Part shown: positions 6,929 to 15,556 of the stretch, in pieces
Layout of the letters: the number at the start of each line of letters is the position of its first letter
Numbering within the stretch: the first letter of the stretch is position 1
Assembly (NCBI GenBank): GCA_963821025.1
Contig: CAWGCG010000003.1
Span: forward strand, 806,001-870,000
Length of the DNA: 64,000 nucleotides
Direction: 5' to 3'
From: WHSW01 sp963821025
Lineage (GTDB): Bacteria > Actinomycetota > Thermoleophilia > Solirubrobacterales > 70-9
Program-made: the position numbers and the translations under genes
Notes under the pieces: generated by a model
Told to the model about the DNA's origin: nothing
What the model saw: only the letters and a program-made list of their open reading frames with translations
The model's database searches: none

Positions 6929-8539
6929 TCAGGCGGCTTTGGCTGCCGCGAGCGGGCCGAGGGGGACGCGGCCGCGAATCAGGTCGGAGGCGCGCTCGGC
7001 GACCATGATCGTCGGCGCGTTGGTATTGCCGCCCGGGATCAGTGGCATCACCGACGCATCCACCACCCGCAGTCCCTCGAGGCCGTGGACGCGAAGCTCT
7101 GAGTCGACGACCGCGTCGTCGCCGTCGTCGGTCATCCGACACGTCCCCACCGGGTGGTAGATCAGCATCAGGCGCCGGCGCAGGTTCGCCTCCAGCGCCT
7201 CGCGGTCGGCGACCTCTGGGCCGGGCTTGAGCTCGCGGACGATGATCTCGCGCAGGGGACTCTGCGCCGCGATCTCGCGGGCCAGCTCGATCCCGGCGAC
7301 CAGCGAGTCGACGTCCTGCTCGGCGGCGAGCGAGTTGGTCAGGATCCTCGGCTTGTCGAGCGGATTGGCGGAGCGCAGCCAGACCTGGCCCCGCGCCTCG
7401 GGACTCACCAACACCGGGCCGATCGTGATCGCGTCGCCGTCGAACTCCTCATTGCCGTGGTCCTCGAAATAGAGCGCGCCCATGTGGAACTGGATGTCGG
7501 GCGCAGGCAGGCCCGGCCGGGTGCGGACGAAGGCCGCGACCTCGGCGACGGTCGAGGTCAGCGGGCCCGAGCGACGCAGCAGCCACTCGGCCAGGTAGCG
7601 GGGCTTGTCGGCCCCGTAGAGAGTCTTCGTGTCGCGAACCTCCGATAGCACGGTCACGAACGGGTGGTCCTGGAGATTGCGACCGACCCCGGGCAGCTCG
7701 TGGCGAGCCTTGACCCCGGCGGCGGAGAGCTCGTCGGGGGCGCCGATCCCCGACAAGAGGAGGATCTGAGGCGAGCCGATCGCACCCGCTGCGAGGATCA
7801 CCTCGCGCTCGGCCGACGCGGTTTGCTCGCCGCCTCGGCCGCCATAGCGAACGCCGCTTACGCGGTCATTCTCGAGCTCGAGCTCGAGTACGGTCGCGCC
7901 GGTGACCAGCTCAAGGTTCGGCCGCTTTCGCACCGGGCGCAGGAAGGCGTCGGCGGCGCTCCAGCGGTGGCCGTTTCGCTGGGTCACCTGGAACATCGCG
8001 GCCCCGTCCTGCTCGGGGCCGTTGTAGTCGGCGACCCGGGGTATCCCGGCCGCGGCACACGCCTCCAAGAGCAAGCGGTCGGCGGGGCGCGGCGAGCGCT
8101 GCTCCTCGACCCGCAGCTCGCCGCCGGCAGCGTGAAACTCCGAGGCACCGCGCGAGTTGTCCTCGGACTTGAGGAAGTAGGGAAGCACGTCGCGCCAGCC
8201 CCACCCGGCGGCACCCTGCCTCTCCCAGAGGTCGTAGTCGAGCGGGCGCCCGCGGACGTAGAGCATCGCGTTCATCGAGCTCGAGCCGCCGAGCGCCTTA
8301 CCGCGTGGAATCGCCAGCCTGCGCCCGTCGACGTGCGGTTCCGGCTCGGTCGCGTAGTCCCAGTCGTGCTTGGTCTGAAATTGGTTCGGAAACGCCGCCG
8401 GGATCCGGATGTTGGGATGGCGGTCGCTGCCCCCGGCCTCGATCAGCAACACCCGGGTGGACGGGTCCTCGCTGAGCCGATTGGCGAGCACGCAACCGGC
8501 GGAGCCGGCTCCGACGATCACGTAGTCGGCCGTCGCCAT
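6929..8539 (-). CDS. GMC-family FAD-dependent oxidoreductase (choline/alcohol dehydrogenase type)
   Basis: Flavoenzyme of 536 aa that oxidises an alcohol to an aldehyde. The N-terminus DYVIVGAGSAGCVLANRL is the GxGxxG FAD-binding fold. GKALGGSSSMNAMLYVRG is GMC signature 1, and AGAIGSPQILLLSGIG is signature 2. The C-terminus carries IYHPVGTCRM with the catalytic His, then VVDASVMPLIPGGNTNAPT with the second catalytic position (Asn). No signal peptide, so it is cytoplasmic. The closest characterised relatives are choline dehydrogenase-like (BetA/AlkJ) enzymes, but the substrate cannot be read from sequence. It lies 26 nt downstream of the thioredoxin-like lipoprotein gene on the same strand, probably in one transcript. 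Confidence 0.93.
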   Translation of the reverse strand: MATADYVIVGAGSAGCVLANRLSEDPSTRVLLIEAGGSDRHPNIRIPAAFPNQFQTKHDWDYATEPEPHVDGRRLAIPRGKALGGSSSMNAMLYVRGRPLDYDLWERQGAAGWGWRDVLPYFLKSEDNSRGASEFHAAGGELRVEEQRSPRPADRLLLEACAAAGIPRVADYNGPEQDGAAMFQVTQRNGHRWSAADAFLRPVRKRPNLELVTGATVLELELENDRVSGVRYGGRGGEQTASAEREVILAAGAIGSPQILLLSGIGAPDELSAAGVKARHELPGVGRNLQDHPFVTVLSEVRDTKTLYGADKPRYLAEWLLRRSGPLTSTVAEVAAFVRTRPGLPAPDIQFHMGALYFEDHGNEEFDGDAITIGPVLVSPEARGQVWLRSANPLDKPRILTNSLAAEQDVDSLVAGIELAREIAAQSPLREIIVRELKPGPEVADREALEANLRRRLMLIYHPVGTCRMTDDGDDAVVDSELRVHGLEGLRVVDASVMPLIPGGNTNAPTIMVAERASDLIRGRVPLGPLAAAKAA

Positions 8540-8565
8540 GCGCCCATCCTATGCGCCGTCTGAGC

Positions 8566-9552
8566 TCAGCAGCTGTCGGCGACGCGATCGACCGCGTCGG
8601 CGAGTTCGGCGACGCCGATTGCGCCCTCGACCCGCGTGTCGACCCTGCCGTCGCAGTCGATCACGAACGTCCACGGCTCGGTCTGCAGGTTGTAGGCCTT
8701 GACCTGCGGACGCAGCGCCGGGGGCGTGTTCTCGGCGTAGATCTCCATGTGGATGAAGGCGACGCCATCGCCGCTGTCGCGCTTGACCTGCTCGGCGACA
8801 TCGACGACTGGGCCGCAGACCCGACTCGAACAGAGGGCCGGGGTCGCGAACATGAGCACGACCGGCTGCTTGCCGAGCACGTCGGCGAGGTCGACGTCGT
8901 GCATCGAGTCCGGCGGTACTCGGGTGTCGATCTCCTGGACGTTGCCGACATCTTCGGTGGTCGGCGTGTGGACCTTCGGTGCGCGCTCCCCGACCTCCGG
9001 GATTTGATCGTCGTTGGTGACCACGGCGCTCTTGACTCGCGTCCCCACGAGCTCGCCGTCCCGGCTGATCACCGCCGCCATTCGCCACTCGCCGGGCTGG
9101 TCGAGCTGAAGATCGGTGACATAGACGGCCTTGGCGGCGTCGGGGTCGCCCGAGGTTGTCTGAGCGGTGAACGCGGGCTCGGTCTCGAGGCTCTCGACCC
9201 TGGCGGGAAACGGGCCTGCGGCCTTGCCATCCGGGCCCGGGGCCGCGTAGATGGCGACGTCGGCGTCGGTGACCTGCTCGCCGGCGACGGTGAACACCGC
9301 GAAACCGAAGCGATTGCGCCCCTCGGTGAAGACGCGGGCCGCCGGAGCGACGACGAGGTCCTCGCTCGGCTTCACCTCCGCGAGCAGGTCGTCGAGCGTG
9401 CCGCCGGCGGGGACCGGGAACGAGGCCGCGTCGGCAGCCTCGGCCGCCGGTTCCTCGTCGGCCGGCGAATCGTCGCCGCCGCACCCGGCAAGGAGGGTGA
9501 TCAGAGCGATCGAGGCGAGCGCGGTGGCGGTGCGGATGGCATTCGGGCGCAC
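8566..9552 (-). CDS. Secreted lipoprotein with C-terminal thioredoxin-like domain
   Basis: A 328-aa lipoprotein. The GTG at 9552 gives a signal peptide (ALASIALITLLAGCGGD) with lipobox LLAGC, so the mature protein starts at Cys and is anchored outside the membrane. A linker rich in Ala and Glu follows, then a beta-rich region (residues about 60-190) and a thioredoxin-like domain from about 205. There, QPVVLMFATPALCSSRVCGP carries a C-x4-C pair in place of the usual C-x2-C, and TEPWTFVIDCDGRV gives the late strand. Sco/PrrC-like or peroxiredoxin-like roles are possible. The much longer upstream open frame is antisense to the SDR gene and is not used. Divergent from the SDR by 87 nt. Confidence 0.82.
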   Translation of the reverse strand: MRPNAIRTATALASIALITLLAGCGGDDSPADEEPAAEAADAASFPVPAGGTLDDLLAEVKPSEDLVVAPAARVFTEGRNRFGFAVFTVAGEQVTDADVAIYAAPGPDGKAAGPFPARVESLETEPAFTAQTTSGDPDAAKAVYVTDLQLDQPGEWRMAAVISRDGELVGTRVKSAVVTNDDQIPEVGERAPKVHTPTTEDVGNVQEIDTRVPPDSMHDVDLADVLGKQPVVLMFATPALCSSRVCGPVVDVAEQVKRDSGDGVAFIHMEIYAENTPPALRPQVKAYNLQTEPWTFVIDCDGRVDTRVEGAIGVAELADAVDRVADSC

Positions 9553-9639
9553 CGAGCGGACCCTAGCGAGCGCGGCTAACGGCGCGCTAAGCGCCCCCGC
9601 GGATAGGGTCCGCGCGGCGAGCAATCGAAGGAGGAACGG

Positions 9640-10362
9640 GTGTCGGAACGGGCGGCTCTGGTGACGGGGGGATCGAGCGGGATCGGGCTCGCGGTCGCCC
9701 GCGCGCTCGGCGACGACGGCTACGGCGTGACTATCTCGGCCCGACGGCCCGACAAGCTCGAGCGCGCGGCGGCGGAGCTCGCCGAGGGCGGCGTCGACGT
9801 CCATCACGTTCCCGCGCAGATGACCGACGAGGGCGAGATCACGGCCCTGTTCGAGTCCCATCGCGAGCGCTTTGGACGCCTCGACGTGCTCGTCAACAAC
9901 GCCGGCGTGGGGATCGGCGAGGCGATGGCCGAGATCACGGCGAAGAAGCTCGACATCCAGATCGGCGCCAACCTGCGCGGCCTGATCCTCGCCACCCGCG
10001 AGGGGCTGCCGTTGCTGCGCGAGGCCGGGAGCGAGCATGGCAAGGCGCTGATCGCCAACACCGCCTCGATCGCCGGCAAGAAGGGACAGGGATGGCTGTC
10101 GGTCTATTCGGCCACCAAGGCGGGGGTGGTCGGCTTCAGCCAGGCGACGCAGAAGGAGGTCGAGCGCGACGGGATCCAGGTGACCGCACTCTGCCCCGGT
10201 TTCGTCGACACGCCGATGACGGAGTTCGTTCGCGAGCACGTTGCCCAGGAGGAGATGATCCGCCCGGAGGACATCGCCGAGTCGGTGCGCTTCCTGCTCA
10301 GCACCTCGTCTGCCTGTCTGATCCCCGAGATCGTCTTTGCCCGCCCCGGTGAGGGGATTTGA
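9640..10362 (+). CDS. Short-chain dehydrogenase/reductase
   Basis: Cytoplasmic NAD(P)-dependent SDR of 240 aa, the classical length. Rossmann motif VTGGSSGIGLAVARAL (TGxxxGIG) is at residues 8-15, the NNAG motif in VLVNNAGVGIGEAMAE is near residue 85, the catalytic Ser in ANTASIAGKKGQGW, and YSATKAGVVGFSQ is the YxxxK pair. The Arg at SARRPDKLERA after beta2 suggests NADPH preference. The start is the GTG at 9640, with a GGAGGAA ribosome site about 7 nt upstream. The substrate is not predictable. It stands alone between divergent and convergent neighbours. Confidence 0.93.
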   Translation: MSERAALVTGGSSGIGLAVARALGDDGYGVTISARRPDKLERAAAELAEGGVDVHHVPAQMTDEGEITALFESHRERFGRLDVLVNNAGVGIGEAMAEITAKKLDIQIGANLRGLILATREGLPLLREAGSEHGKALIANTASIAGKKGQGWLSVYSATKAGVVGFSQATQKEVERDGIQVTALCPGFVDTPMTEFVREHVAQEEMIRPEDIAESVRFLLSTSSACLIPEIVFARPGEGI

Positions 10363-10413
10363 GCGCCTCCGACCCGATTCGCGAACAGATCGAGATACGG
10401 ACTGCGGCGTCGT

Positions 10414-10926
10414 CTAGACCGATTCGCCGAGCTCGGCCTCGGTGAGGGCGAGGAGGTCGCGTGCGGGCCGGCGGCGGCTGATCCGGATCGGGGCGTCGCC
10501 GCGCTCTGGGACCGAGACCGGGATTTCGGCGTCGGCGGGGCCGAGGTATCCGGGCAGGCGGCGGCGCTCGGCGCGAATCTGAGCGGCCAGCTCGGCGATC
10601 GGTGTGCGCTCGAATCCGCTGTCGAGGTCGAGGCTCGACTCGAGCAGCGAGCGCAGGGTGCGGACCTCGCGCCTTGTCGCCCGTCGCGGGCGGCTGGCGC
10701 CGGTGTAGTCGTCCCACGCGCGGGCGAAGCTGGCGACGCTGGTGCGCCCGCCGTTTCGATGGGCGGCGAGCATCGGGCAGACGCCTCCAGATGAGGAGTC
10801 GACGTACGCGCCAACGATGATCCGGTTCGACTCGATCCCGCGCAGCATCGCCTCTCGGGTTCGCTTCGGTAGGCGGTCGACCGCGATTCGCAGGCGACGG
10901 ACCGGGTCACGGGTGCGGCGGCGCAT
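10414..10926 (-). CDS. Conserved hypothetical protein, 170 aa
   Basis: A family I do not recognise by name. The protein is basic at the N-terminus (MRRRTRDPVRRLRIAVDRLP), then GIESNRIIVGAYVDSSSGGV and CPMLAAHRNGGRTSVASFAR, with a long charged C-terminal half rich in Arg and Glu. The pattern suggests a small soluble, possibly nucleic-acid-binding protein, but no known motif is present. The start is taken at the ATG at 10926; the open frame extends further upstream but there it is antisense to the glycosyltransferase. It is divergent from that gene with 99 nt between starts. Confidence 0.62.
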   Translation of the reverse strand: MRRRTRDPVRRLRIAVDRLPKRTREAMLRGIESNRIIVGAYVDSSSGGVCPMLAAHRNGGRTSVASFARAWDDYTGASRPRRATRREVRTLRSLLESSLDLDSGFERTPIAELAAQIRAERRRLPGYLGPADAEIPVSVPERGDAPIRISRRRPARDLLALTEAELGESV

Positions 10927-11025
10927 CGTGAGAATGGTCGGCGACGTGGAGAGCTGGGTGACAGTGGCGGCTGCGCGGGAAACGGATCTTGCAGCGGGCG
11001 CGGCGCTCGCCGGCCGAGTGGCGGC

Positions 11026-12231
11026 GTGAGCGCGGGGCGGCGCTTGTTGGTCGCGGCGTTCGGCGACGCCGGGCACGCGTTCCCGGCGATCGGGCTGGCG
11101 CTGGCCCTGCGCGAGCGCGGCCACGAGGTGGTGGTCGAGAGCTGGGAGCATTGGCGAGGGGCGGTCGAGGGCACGGGGCTGGCGTTCAGCGCGGCGCAGG
11201 AGTACCGGACCTTTCCTCCCCCGCCGCCGGGCTCCGACGAAGAGCCGTCGGCGGCCGATGCGGCGCTTGCCCTGGTGCCGATGCTCGAGCGCGAGCGCTT
11301 CGACGTGGTCGTCAGCGACGTGCTCACGCTGGCGCCGGCGCTTGCGGCCGAGCGGGTCGGGCTGCGGCGGGCGACACTGGTGCCGCACGTCTACACAGTG
11401 CCCGAGGTGGGGCTTCCGTTCTTCAGCTTCGGCGCGCTGCCGGCGCGCACCCGGCTGGGGCGCGCGCTCTGGCGCCGGGCGCTGCCGGTGTTAGTCGGCG
11501 GGCTCGAGCGCGGGCGCGACGAGCTCAACGCGACCCGGGCCGCGGTCGGGCTCGGACCGCTGCGGCGTCTGCATGGCGGCCTCAGCGAGCAGCTGACGAT
11601 CGTTGCGACCTACCCGCAGCTCGAGTACCCGCGTCGCTGGCCGCACAGCGTGCGGGTGACCGGGCCGATCGGCTTCGAGCTTCCCTATCCGGAGGTGGAG
11701 CTGCCACCCGGCGAGGCGCCGTTGGTGGTGGTCGCGCCGTCGACCGCACAGGATCCGGAGTGCCGGCTGGTGCGAACGGCGCTCGAGGCGCTCGCCGACG
11801 AGCCGGTGCGGGTGTTGGCGACGACCAATCGGCAGCTGCCCGGTGTGCCGCTGGGGCCGACACCGGCGAACGCGGTCGTGGTCGATTGGATCAGCTACTC
11901 GCAGGCGATGGCGGCGGCCGACCTGGTCATCTGCCACGGTGGCCACGGGACGGTGGCGCGGGCGCTCGGCGCGGGCGTCCCGGTACTCGGCTGCCCGGTG
12001 ATCGGCGACATGACCGAGAACGCGGCGCGGGTCGCCTGGGCGGGCGCGGGGCTGATGTTGCCGTGGCGGCTGCTGGGGACCGCGGCGCTGCGCGTAGCGG
12101 TGCGGCGGATCCTCACCGACGGGCGCTTTCGTGATCGCGCGAGTGCGATCGCCGCCTGGGGGCGGAAGCACGACGGGGCCAAACAGGGCGCGGAGTCGAT
12201 CGAGGCGTTGGCACGGTCGCCGGCTCGCTGA
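11026..12231 (+). CDS. UDP/NDP-glycosyltransferase of the GT1 (MGT/UGT) type
   Basis: A 401-aa GT-B fold glycosyltransferase acting on a small molecule or lipid acceptor. The N-terminal Rossmann domain begins LLVAAFGDAGHAFPAIGLAL, with the His expected for the GT1 catalytic base. The C-terminal donor-binding domain has VVVDWISYSQAMAAADLVIC then HGGHGTVARALGAGVPVLGC, the GT1 signature in which HGGxxT binds the nucleotide diphosphate, followed by DMTENAARVAWAGAG. The start is a GTG at 11026. Similar enzymes make glycolipids or glycosylate secondary metabolites; the substrate is unknown. It stands as a single gene just before tRNA-Asn. Confidence 0.9.
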   Translation: MSAGRRLLVAAFGDAGHAFPAIGLALALRERGHEVVVESWEHWRGAVEGTGLAFSAAQEYRTFPPPPPGSDEEPSAADAALALVPMLERERFDVVVSDVLTLAPALAAERVGLRRATLVPHVYTVPEVGLPFFSFGALPARTRLGRALWRRALPVLVGGLERGRDELNATRAAVGLGPLRRLHGGLSEQLTIVATYPQLEYPRRWPHSVRVTGPIGFELPYPEVELPPGEAPLVVVAPSTAQDPECRLVRTALEALADEPVRVLATTNRQLPGVPLGPTPANAVVVDWISYSQAMAAADLVICHGGHGTVARALGAGVPVLGCPVIGDMTENAARVAWAGAGLMLPWRLLGTAALRVAVRRILTDGRFRDRASAIAAWGRKHDGAKQGAESIEALARSPAR

Positions 12232-12277
12232 GTGCTTCTACAATCGCGTTCCGCGCGCCAGTCTGCGGGCACGCCTG

Positions 12278-12348
12278 TCTCCCGTGATGTAACGGCAGCA
12301 TGCTTGACTGTTAATCAAGTCGTACTGGTTCGAATCCAGTCGGGAGAG
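12278..12348 (+). tRNA. tRNA-Asn (GTT)
   Basis: A 71-nt cloverleaf without encoded CCA. The acceptor TCTCCCG (12278-12284) pairs with CGGGAGA (12341-12347), with discriminator G at 12348 as expected for Asn. The anticodon arm CTTGA-CTGTTAA-TCAAG carries GTT, and the T-arm is ACTGG-TTCGAAT-CCAGT. The D-arm is short (ATG/CAT stem). All stems are Watson-Crick. It follows the glycosyltransferase by 46 nt and ends 26 nt before the convergent HNH gene. Confidence 0.97.
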
Positions 12349-12374
12349 TCTTTCGCCCGAATCCGTGTCACGAC

Positions 12375-13052
12375 TCAGACTCTTGCGAATCCCACCTCCA
12401 CCTCGGCGTGGCAGTTCGCGCACAGTAGAACGCACTTAGAAGCCTCGGCTCGTAGGTCTGCGATCGATCTCGTTACTCCACGCAGTGAGAGCGCGAACGA
12501 CTTCTGCCCCGGATCCAGATGGTGAAATTGAAGGGCGGCCTGGCAGCGTCCGTACCCGCAGAGGCGGCACCGGCCACCGGCCTCGGCGATCAGCCTGGCC
12601 TTCGTCCGTCGCCGCCATTGAGCGACTCGCTCTATTCGGCACCGGCGACAGCGGGTGCGGCCGCTGTTCTCGATCACGAAGACGGTGCGGCCGTGGCGTT
12701 TGCAGTCGCGTAGGAGCGTGCGACGACCGTCCTTGATCGCCTCCTCAACCTGATTTCTACGAACGGACACGGGATGTGACAGCTCGTGACGAGCGACCCA
12801 GTAGCGCACTGTGTGCTGGCTGCGATCGAGCGTTTCTGCAATCTCGCGCAGGGTCAGTCCGGCTTCGACCAGCGGGCGGAGCTTCGCCTCCGACAGGCCT
12901 CCGCGGGGCGCATACTTCGCCTGCCCGTTGGCGACGAGGCCGTGTTTCTTGACCCAATAGCCGACGGTCGAGGGATCGCGATCGCTCAGGGCACCGATCT
13001 CGGACAAGGACAAACCCGTCTCGATCCAACCCTTCAGCATCTCCCGATCCAT
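12375..13052 (-). CDS. HNH endonuclease-like protein with two N-terminal HTH modules
   Basis: A 225-aa protein. Two similar N-terminal helix-turn-helix units are visible: about residues 1-40 (WIETGLSLSEIGALSDRDPS ... VGYWVKKHGL) and 45-85 (VEAGLTLREIAETLDRSQHT ... VRYWVARHEL), each followed by YWV. The nuclease half has a C-x2-C pair (RTRCRRCR) and then CRLCGYGRC, QFHHLDPGQKSF and CVLLCANCHAEV, which form a Cys-bracketed HNH (beta-beta-alpha metal) motif. The start is the ATG at 13052. A LexA-like palindrome lies 33 nt upstream. The gene sits between dnaG and tRNA-Asn and ends 26 nt from the tRNA 3' end. Free-standing HNH proteins may be repair, homing or phage-derived nucleases; the target is unknown. 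Confidence 0.88.
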   Translation of the reverse strand: MDREMLKGWIETGLSLSEIGALSDRDPSTVGYWVKKHGLVANGQAKYAPRGGLSEAKLRPLVEAGLTLREIAETLDRSQHTVRYWVARHELSHPVSVRRNQVEEAIKDGRRTLLRDCKRHGRTVFVIENSGRTRCRRCRIERVAQWRRRTKARLIAEAGGRCRLCGYGRCQAALQFHHLDPGQKSFALSLRGVTRSIADLRAEASKCVLLCANCHAEVEVGFARV

Positions 13053-13085
13053 GAACGCAATTGTCTCGCCCGACCCGGACGGAAA

Positions 13086-13101
13086 GCGAACGTGTGTTCG
13101 C
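13086..13101 (-). promoter_or_regulatory. Candidate LexA (SOS) box upstream of the HNH gene
   Basis: GCGAAC-N4-GTTCGC is a perfect 6+6 palindrome. On the HNH-coding strand it reads CGAACACACGTTCG, which fits the actinobacterial/Gram-positive LexA consensus CGAAC-N4-GTTCG in all ten fixed positions. It lies 33 nt before the HNH start codon and 15 nt after the dnaG stop. A short terminator stem for dnaG is the alternative, but there is no T-run. Confidence 0.6.
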
Positions 13102-13116
13102 AGCTGACCGAGCGGC

Positions 13117-14892
13117 TCAGGAGGCCCGGGCGATGCGCTCGGTGAGCTCGGCTCGGCGGCGCTGGAGCTCGACCGGGGGCTCGGCGCCATCGCCGTGCGC
13201 AGCTGCGATCTGGTGCTCGATCCGGGCCTGCTCGAGCTCGAGGAAGCTGAGTTCGATCGCTTCGACGCTGGCCGGCTCGCGTTCGGCCTGCATCGCCACC
13301 TGGGTGACGTAGGCGAGCAGCTCCTCATCCTCGCGTGAGAGCCCCTGGGTCGGCTCGTCGAGGTGATCGCGCAGCCACACCCGCGCCCGCGCCGCGACCG
13401 GCGAGGAGAAATGTTCGTCGGTCAGCCGGGCGAGCATCTCGCTGCCCTCGGCGGGCAGCTTCACGCACATCGCCAGCAGCGCCAGCTCGCGCCGCTCGAG
13501 CGCGCTCAGCGCCCGCGGCGCCTGCTCGCGCTCCTCCCCCGCGCCGGCCGGCTCGGGATCAGTCCGCCGTCCGCCACTCGCCCGCCCGGCGGCGGCGATC
13601 CTGCGCCCGACCAGCCCCGGGTCGGCATCGAGACGGTCGGCGACCTCGCGCATCAACTCCTCGCGGGTGATCGAGTCGGGCATCGCCGCGATCACCTCGA
13701 CCACCTCGTCGAGGGCGCGATCGCGCCCGGGCGGCGTCGACAGATCGGCGTCGTCGAGCAGCGTATGCACGTGAAAGACGGGCAGGTCGTCAGCGGCCTC
13801 GATCGCCGCCCGAAAGGCGGCGGCCGCAGCACCGTCCCCGCCGGCGAGCTGGTCGGCGGGGTCCTTGCCCTCGGGCATTCGCGCAACCCGCAGCCGCAGC
13901 CGCCTGCCCCCGGCCACACCCTGGGCTCGCAGCATCGCCTCGCGCCCGGCGCGGTCGGCGTCGAGCGCCAGCACCGCCTCCTCGGCGTAGCCCGACAGCA
14001 GCTTCACCTGCTCGGGCGTGATCGCCGTGCCCATCACGGCGACGGTCTCACGGATCCCCGCCTGATGACAGGCAATCACGTCGGTGTAGCCCTCGACCAC
14101 CACCGCCTTCGCGCCCTTGGCGATCGCCGGGCGCGCCAGGTCGATCCCGTAGAGCGTGCGCCGCTTGCGATAGAGCTCGCCCTCGGGCGAGTTCACATAT
14201 TTCGGCTTTTGGTCCGGCAGCAGCGCCCGGGCGCCGAAACCCAGCACACGCCCCCGGGCATCGCGGATCGGGAACATGATCCGCGAGCGAAAGCGGTCGT
14301 AGTGGCCCCTCCCCTTCTGGCTCTTCAACACCAGGCCGGCCGCCTCGATCTCCTCGACCGGATAACCGGCACGCTGGCCGCGGACGAGCACCGTGTCCCA
14401 GGTCCCCGGCGCGCACCCGACCCCGAATTCGGCCAGCGTCTCGGCCGCCAGCCCGCGCGCGGCGAGGTAGTCGCGCGCTCTCGATGCCTGCGGCGCCTCG
14501 CGCAGGAAGGTCGCGTAAAAGCCCGCCGTGCGCTCGAGCAGTTCGCCCAGGCGGACGCGCTTTCGGCGCAGCTCCTCGGCCCGCGGGTCGGCGTCCTCGC
14601 GCTCGAGCTCGACCCCGTAGCGGTCGGCCAGCGCCTCCACCGCCTCGGGGAACGACAACCCCTCCTTCTCCTCGACGAAGCGAAACACGTCGCCGCCGAC
14701 CCCGCAGCCGAAACAGTGGTAGAGCTTTTCCTGCGGGTCGACGGAAAACGACGGCGTGCGCTCGTCGTGAAACGGGCACAACCCGGTGAACCGCGTCCCC
14801 GCCCGACGCAGCTCTGTGTGGGCCGAGATCACCTCGACGATGTCGGTCGCGTCCTTGACCTTTTCGACGCTGTCGGGGGTGAACCGGCTCAC
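13117..14892 (-). CDS. dnaG: DNA primase DnaG
   Basis: Replicative primase of 591 aa that makes RNA primers at the fork. The N-terminal zinc-binding domain (residues about 38-65) shows the CHC2 pattern: LCPFHDERTPSFSV then YHCFGCGVGGDVFRF. The RNA-polymerase core and Toprim domain follow. AKAVVVEGYTDVIACHQAGI holds the Toprim catalytic Glu, and EAVLALDADRAGREAML the DxD acids. The C-terminal part (about 430-591) is the helical DnaB-interacting region, shorter and more degenerate than in E. coli. Start ATG at 14892. It lies 19 nt from the DUF3159 stop on the same strand, in a dgt-DUF3159-dnaG run resembling the mycobacterial dgt-dnaG order. Confidence 0.97.
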   Translation of the reverse strand: MSRFTPDSVEKVKDATDIVEVISAHTELRRAGTRFTGLCPFHDERTPSFSVDPQEKLYHCFGCGVGGDVFRFVEEKEGLSFPEAVEALADRYGVELEREDADPRAEELRRKRVRLGELLERTAGFYATFLREAPQASRARDYLAARGLAAETLAEFGVGCAPGTWDTVLVRGQRAGYPVEEIEAAGLVLKSQKGRGHYDRFRSRIMFPIRDARGRVLGFGARALLPDQKPKYVNSPEGELYRKRRTLYGIDLARPAIAKGAKAVVVEGYTDVIACHQAGIRETVAVMGTAITPEQVKLLSGYAEEAVLALDADRAGREAMLRAQGVAGGRRLRLRVARMPEGKDPADQLAGGDGAAAAAFRAAIEAADDLPVFHVHTLLDDADLSTPPGRDRALDEVVEVIAAMPDSITREELMREVADRLDADPGLVGRRIAAAGRASGGRRTDPEPAGAGEEREQAPRALSALERRELALLAMCVKLPAEGSEMLARLTDEHFSSPVAARARVWLRDHLDEPTQGLSREDEELLAYVTQVAMQAEREPASVEAIELSFLELEQARIEHQIAAAHGDGAEPPVELQRRRAELTERIARAS

Positions 14893-14911
14893 GATCCGAG
14901 CATACGCGCGT

Positions 14912-15556
14912 CTACGCCGGCCGCGAGAGGCTGACTCGCCCGTCCTCGCGCAAGACCAGGTAGGAGAGCCAGATCGCGACCGCGAAGATCGGCAGCCCCA
15001 TCGCCGCCTTCGCGATCCCGAGCGCGATCAGCGCTCCCGCGAGATAGAGCGGCAGCTGGACCGCCAGCCGAAGCATGAATACCCCGACCCAGATCCAGCT
15101 CGCCCGCGAGTACAGCCGGACCAGGTCCGGGTCGCGGCGCCAGGCCCAACCGCGGCCGGCGATCGTCTCCAAGAGGATGCCGAGCAGCGGCCGGCGGACC
15201 GCGATCGAGACCAGGTAGGCCGCCGCGTAGGCGGCGTTCAGCAACAGCCCCGGGAGAAAGAAATCCTCCGCGCGCCCGGTACGGTCGGCGACGAAGGCCG
15301 CCAGCGCCACCCCGGCGAACCCGGCGAGCGCGAACTGCAGCGTTTCCCGCCGCGCCAGGCGCACGAGCGTCAACAGCCCGGCGACACCGACGGCGACCCA
15401 GGCAGCGAGCGAGAGGTTTGAGCCGCTGATCGTGAACGCGGCGACGAACGCCACCGCCGGCAGCCCGGAGTCGGCGATCCCGCGACGGCCACCGAGCGTC
15501 TCGAGCAGGTCGACGCGTTCGCTCGGGCTCGCTGCACTCCCCTCGGTCGCGCTCAG
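14912..15556 (-). CDS. DUF3159 family membrane protein, probable CTG start
   Basis: Multi-helix inner-membrane protein of the actinobacterial DUF3159 family, function unknown. It has about five or six hydrophobic segments, such as LAAWVAVGVAGLLTLVRLA and FALAGFAGVALAAFVADRTG, and the conserved ends RVDLLETLGGRRGIADSGLP and LVRLYSRASWIWVGVFMLRL. The first conventional start (GTG at 15454) would cut off the family's N-terminal LLETLGGRRG motif. In the correct frame the only start in a suitable place is CTG at 15556, which overlaps the dgt stop as CTGA and has GAGGAG 8 nt upstream. That gives 214 aa and translational coupling to dgt. The start is an inference; the family assignment is firm. Confidence 0.78.
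   Translation of the reverse strand: MSATEGSAASPSERVDLLETLGGRRGIADSGLPAVAFVAAFTISGSNLSLAAWVAVGVAGLLTLVRLARRETLQFALAGFAGVALAAFVADRTGRAEDFFLPGLLLNAAYAAAYLVSIAVRRPLLGILLETIAGRGWAWRRDPDLVRLYSRASWIWVGVFMLRLAVQLPLYLAGALIALGIAKAAMGLPIFAVAIWLSYLVLREDGRVSLSRPA

Noticed and set aside
9553..10239. Upstream extension of the lipoprotein frame across the SDR gene
   Set aside because: It is antisense to an SDR with a good ribosome site and complete motifs, and the GTG at 9552 directly precedes a signal peptide.
13086..13101. The palindrome read as an intrinsic terminator for dnaG
   Set aside because: The stem is short (6 bp) and lacks a T-run, while the fixed positions of a LexA site are all present.
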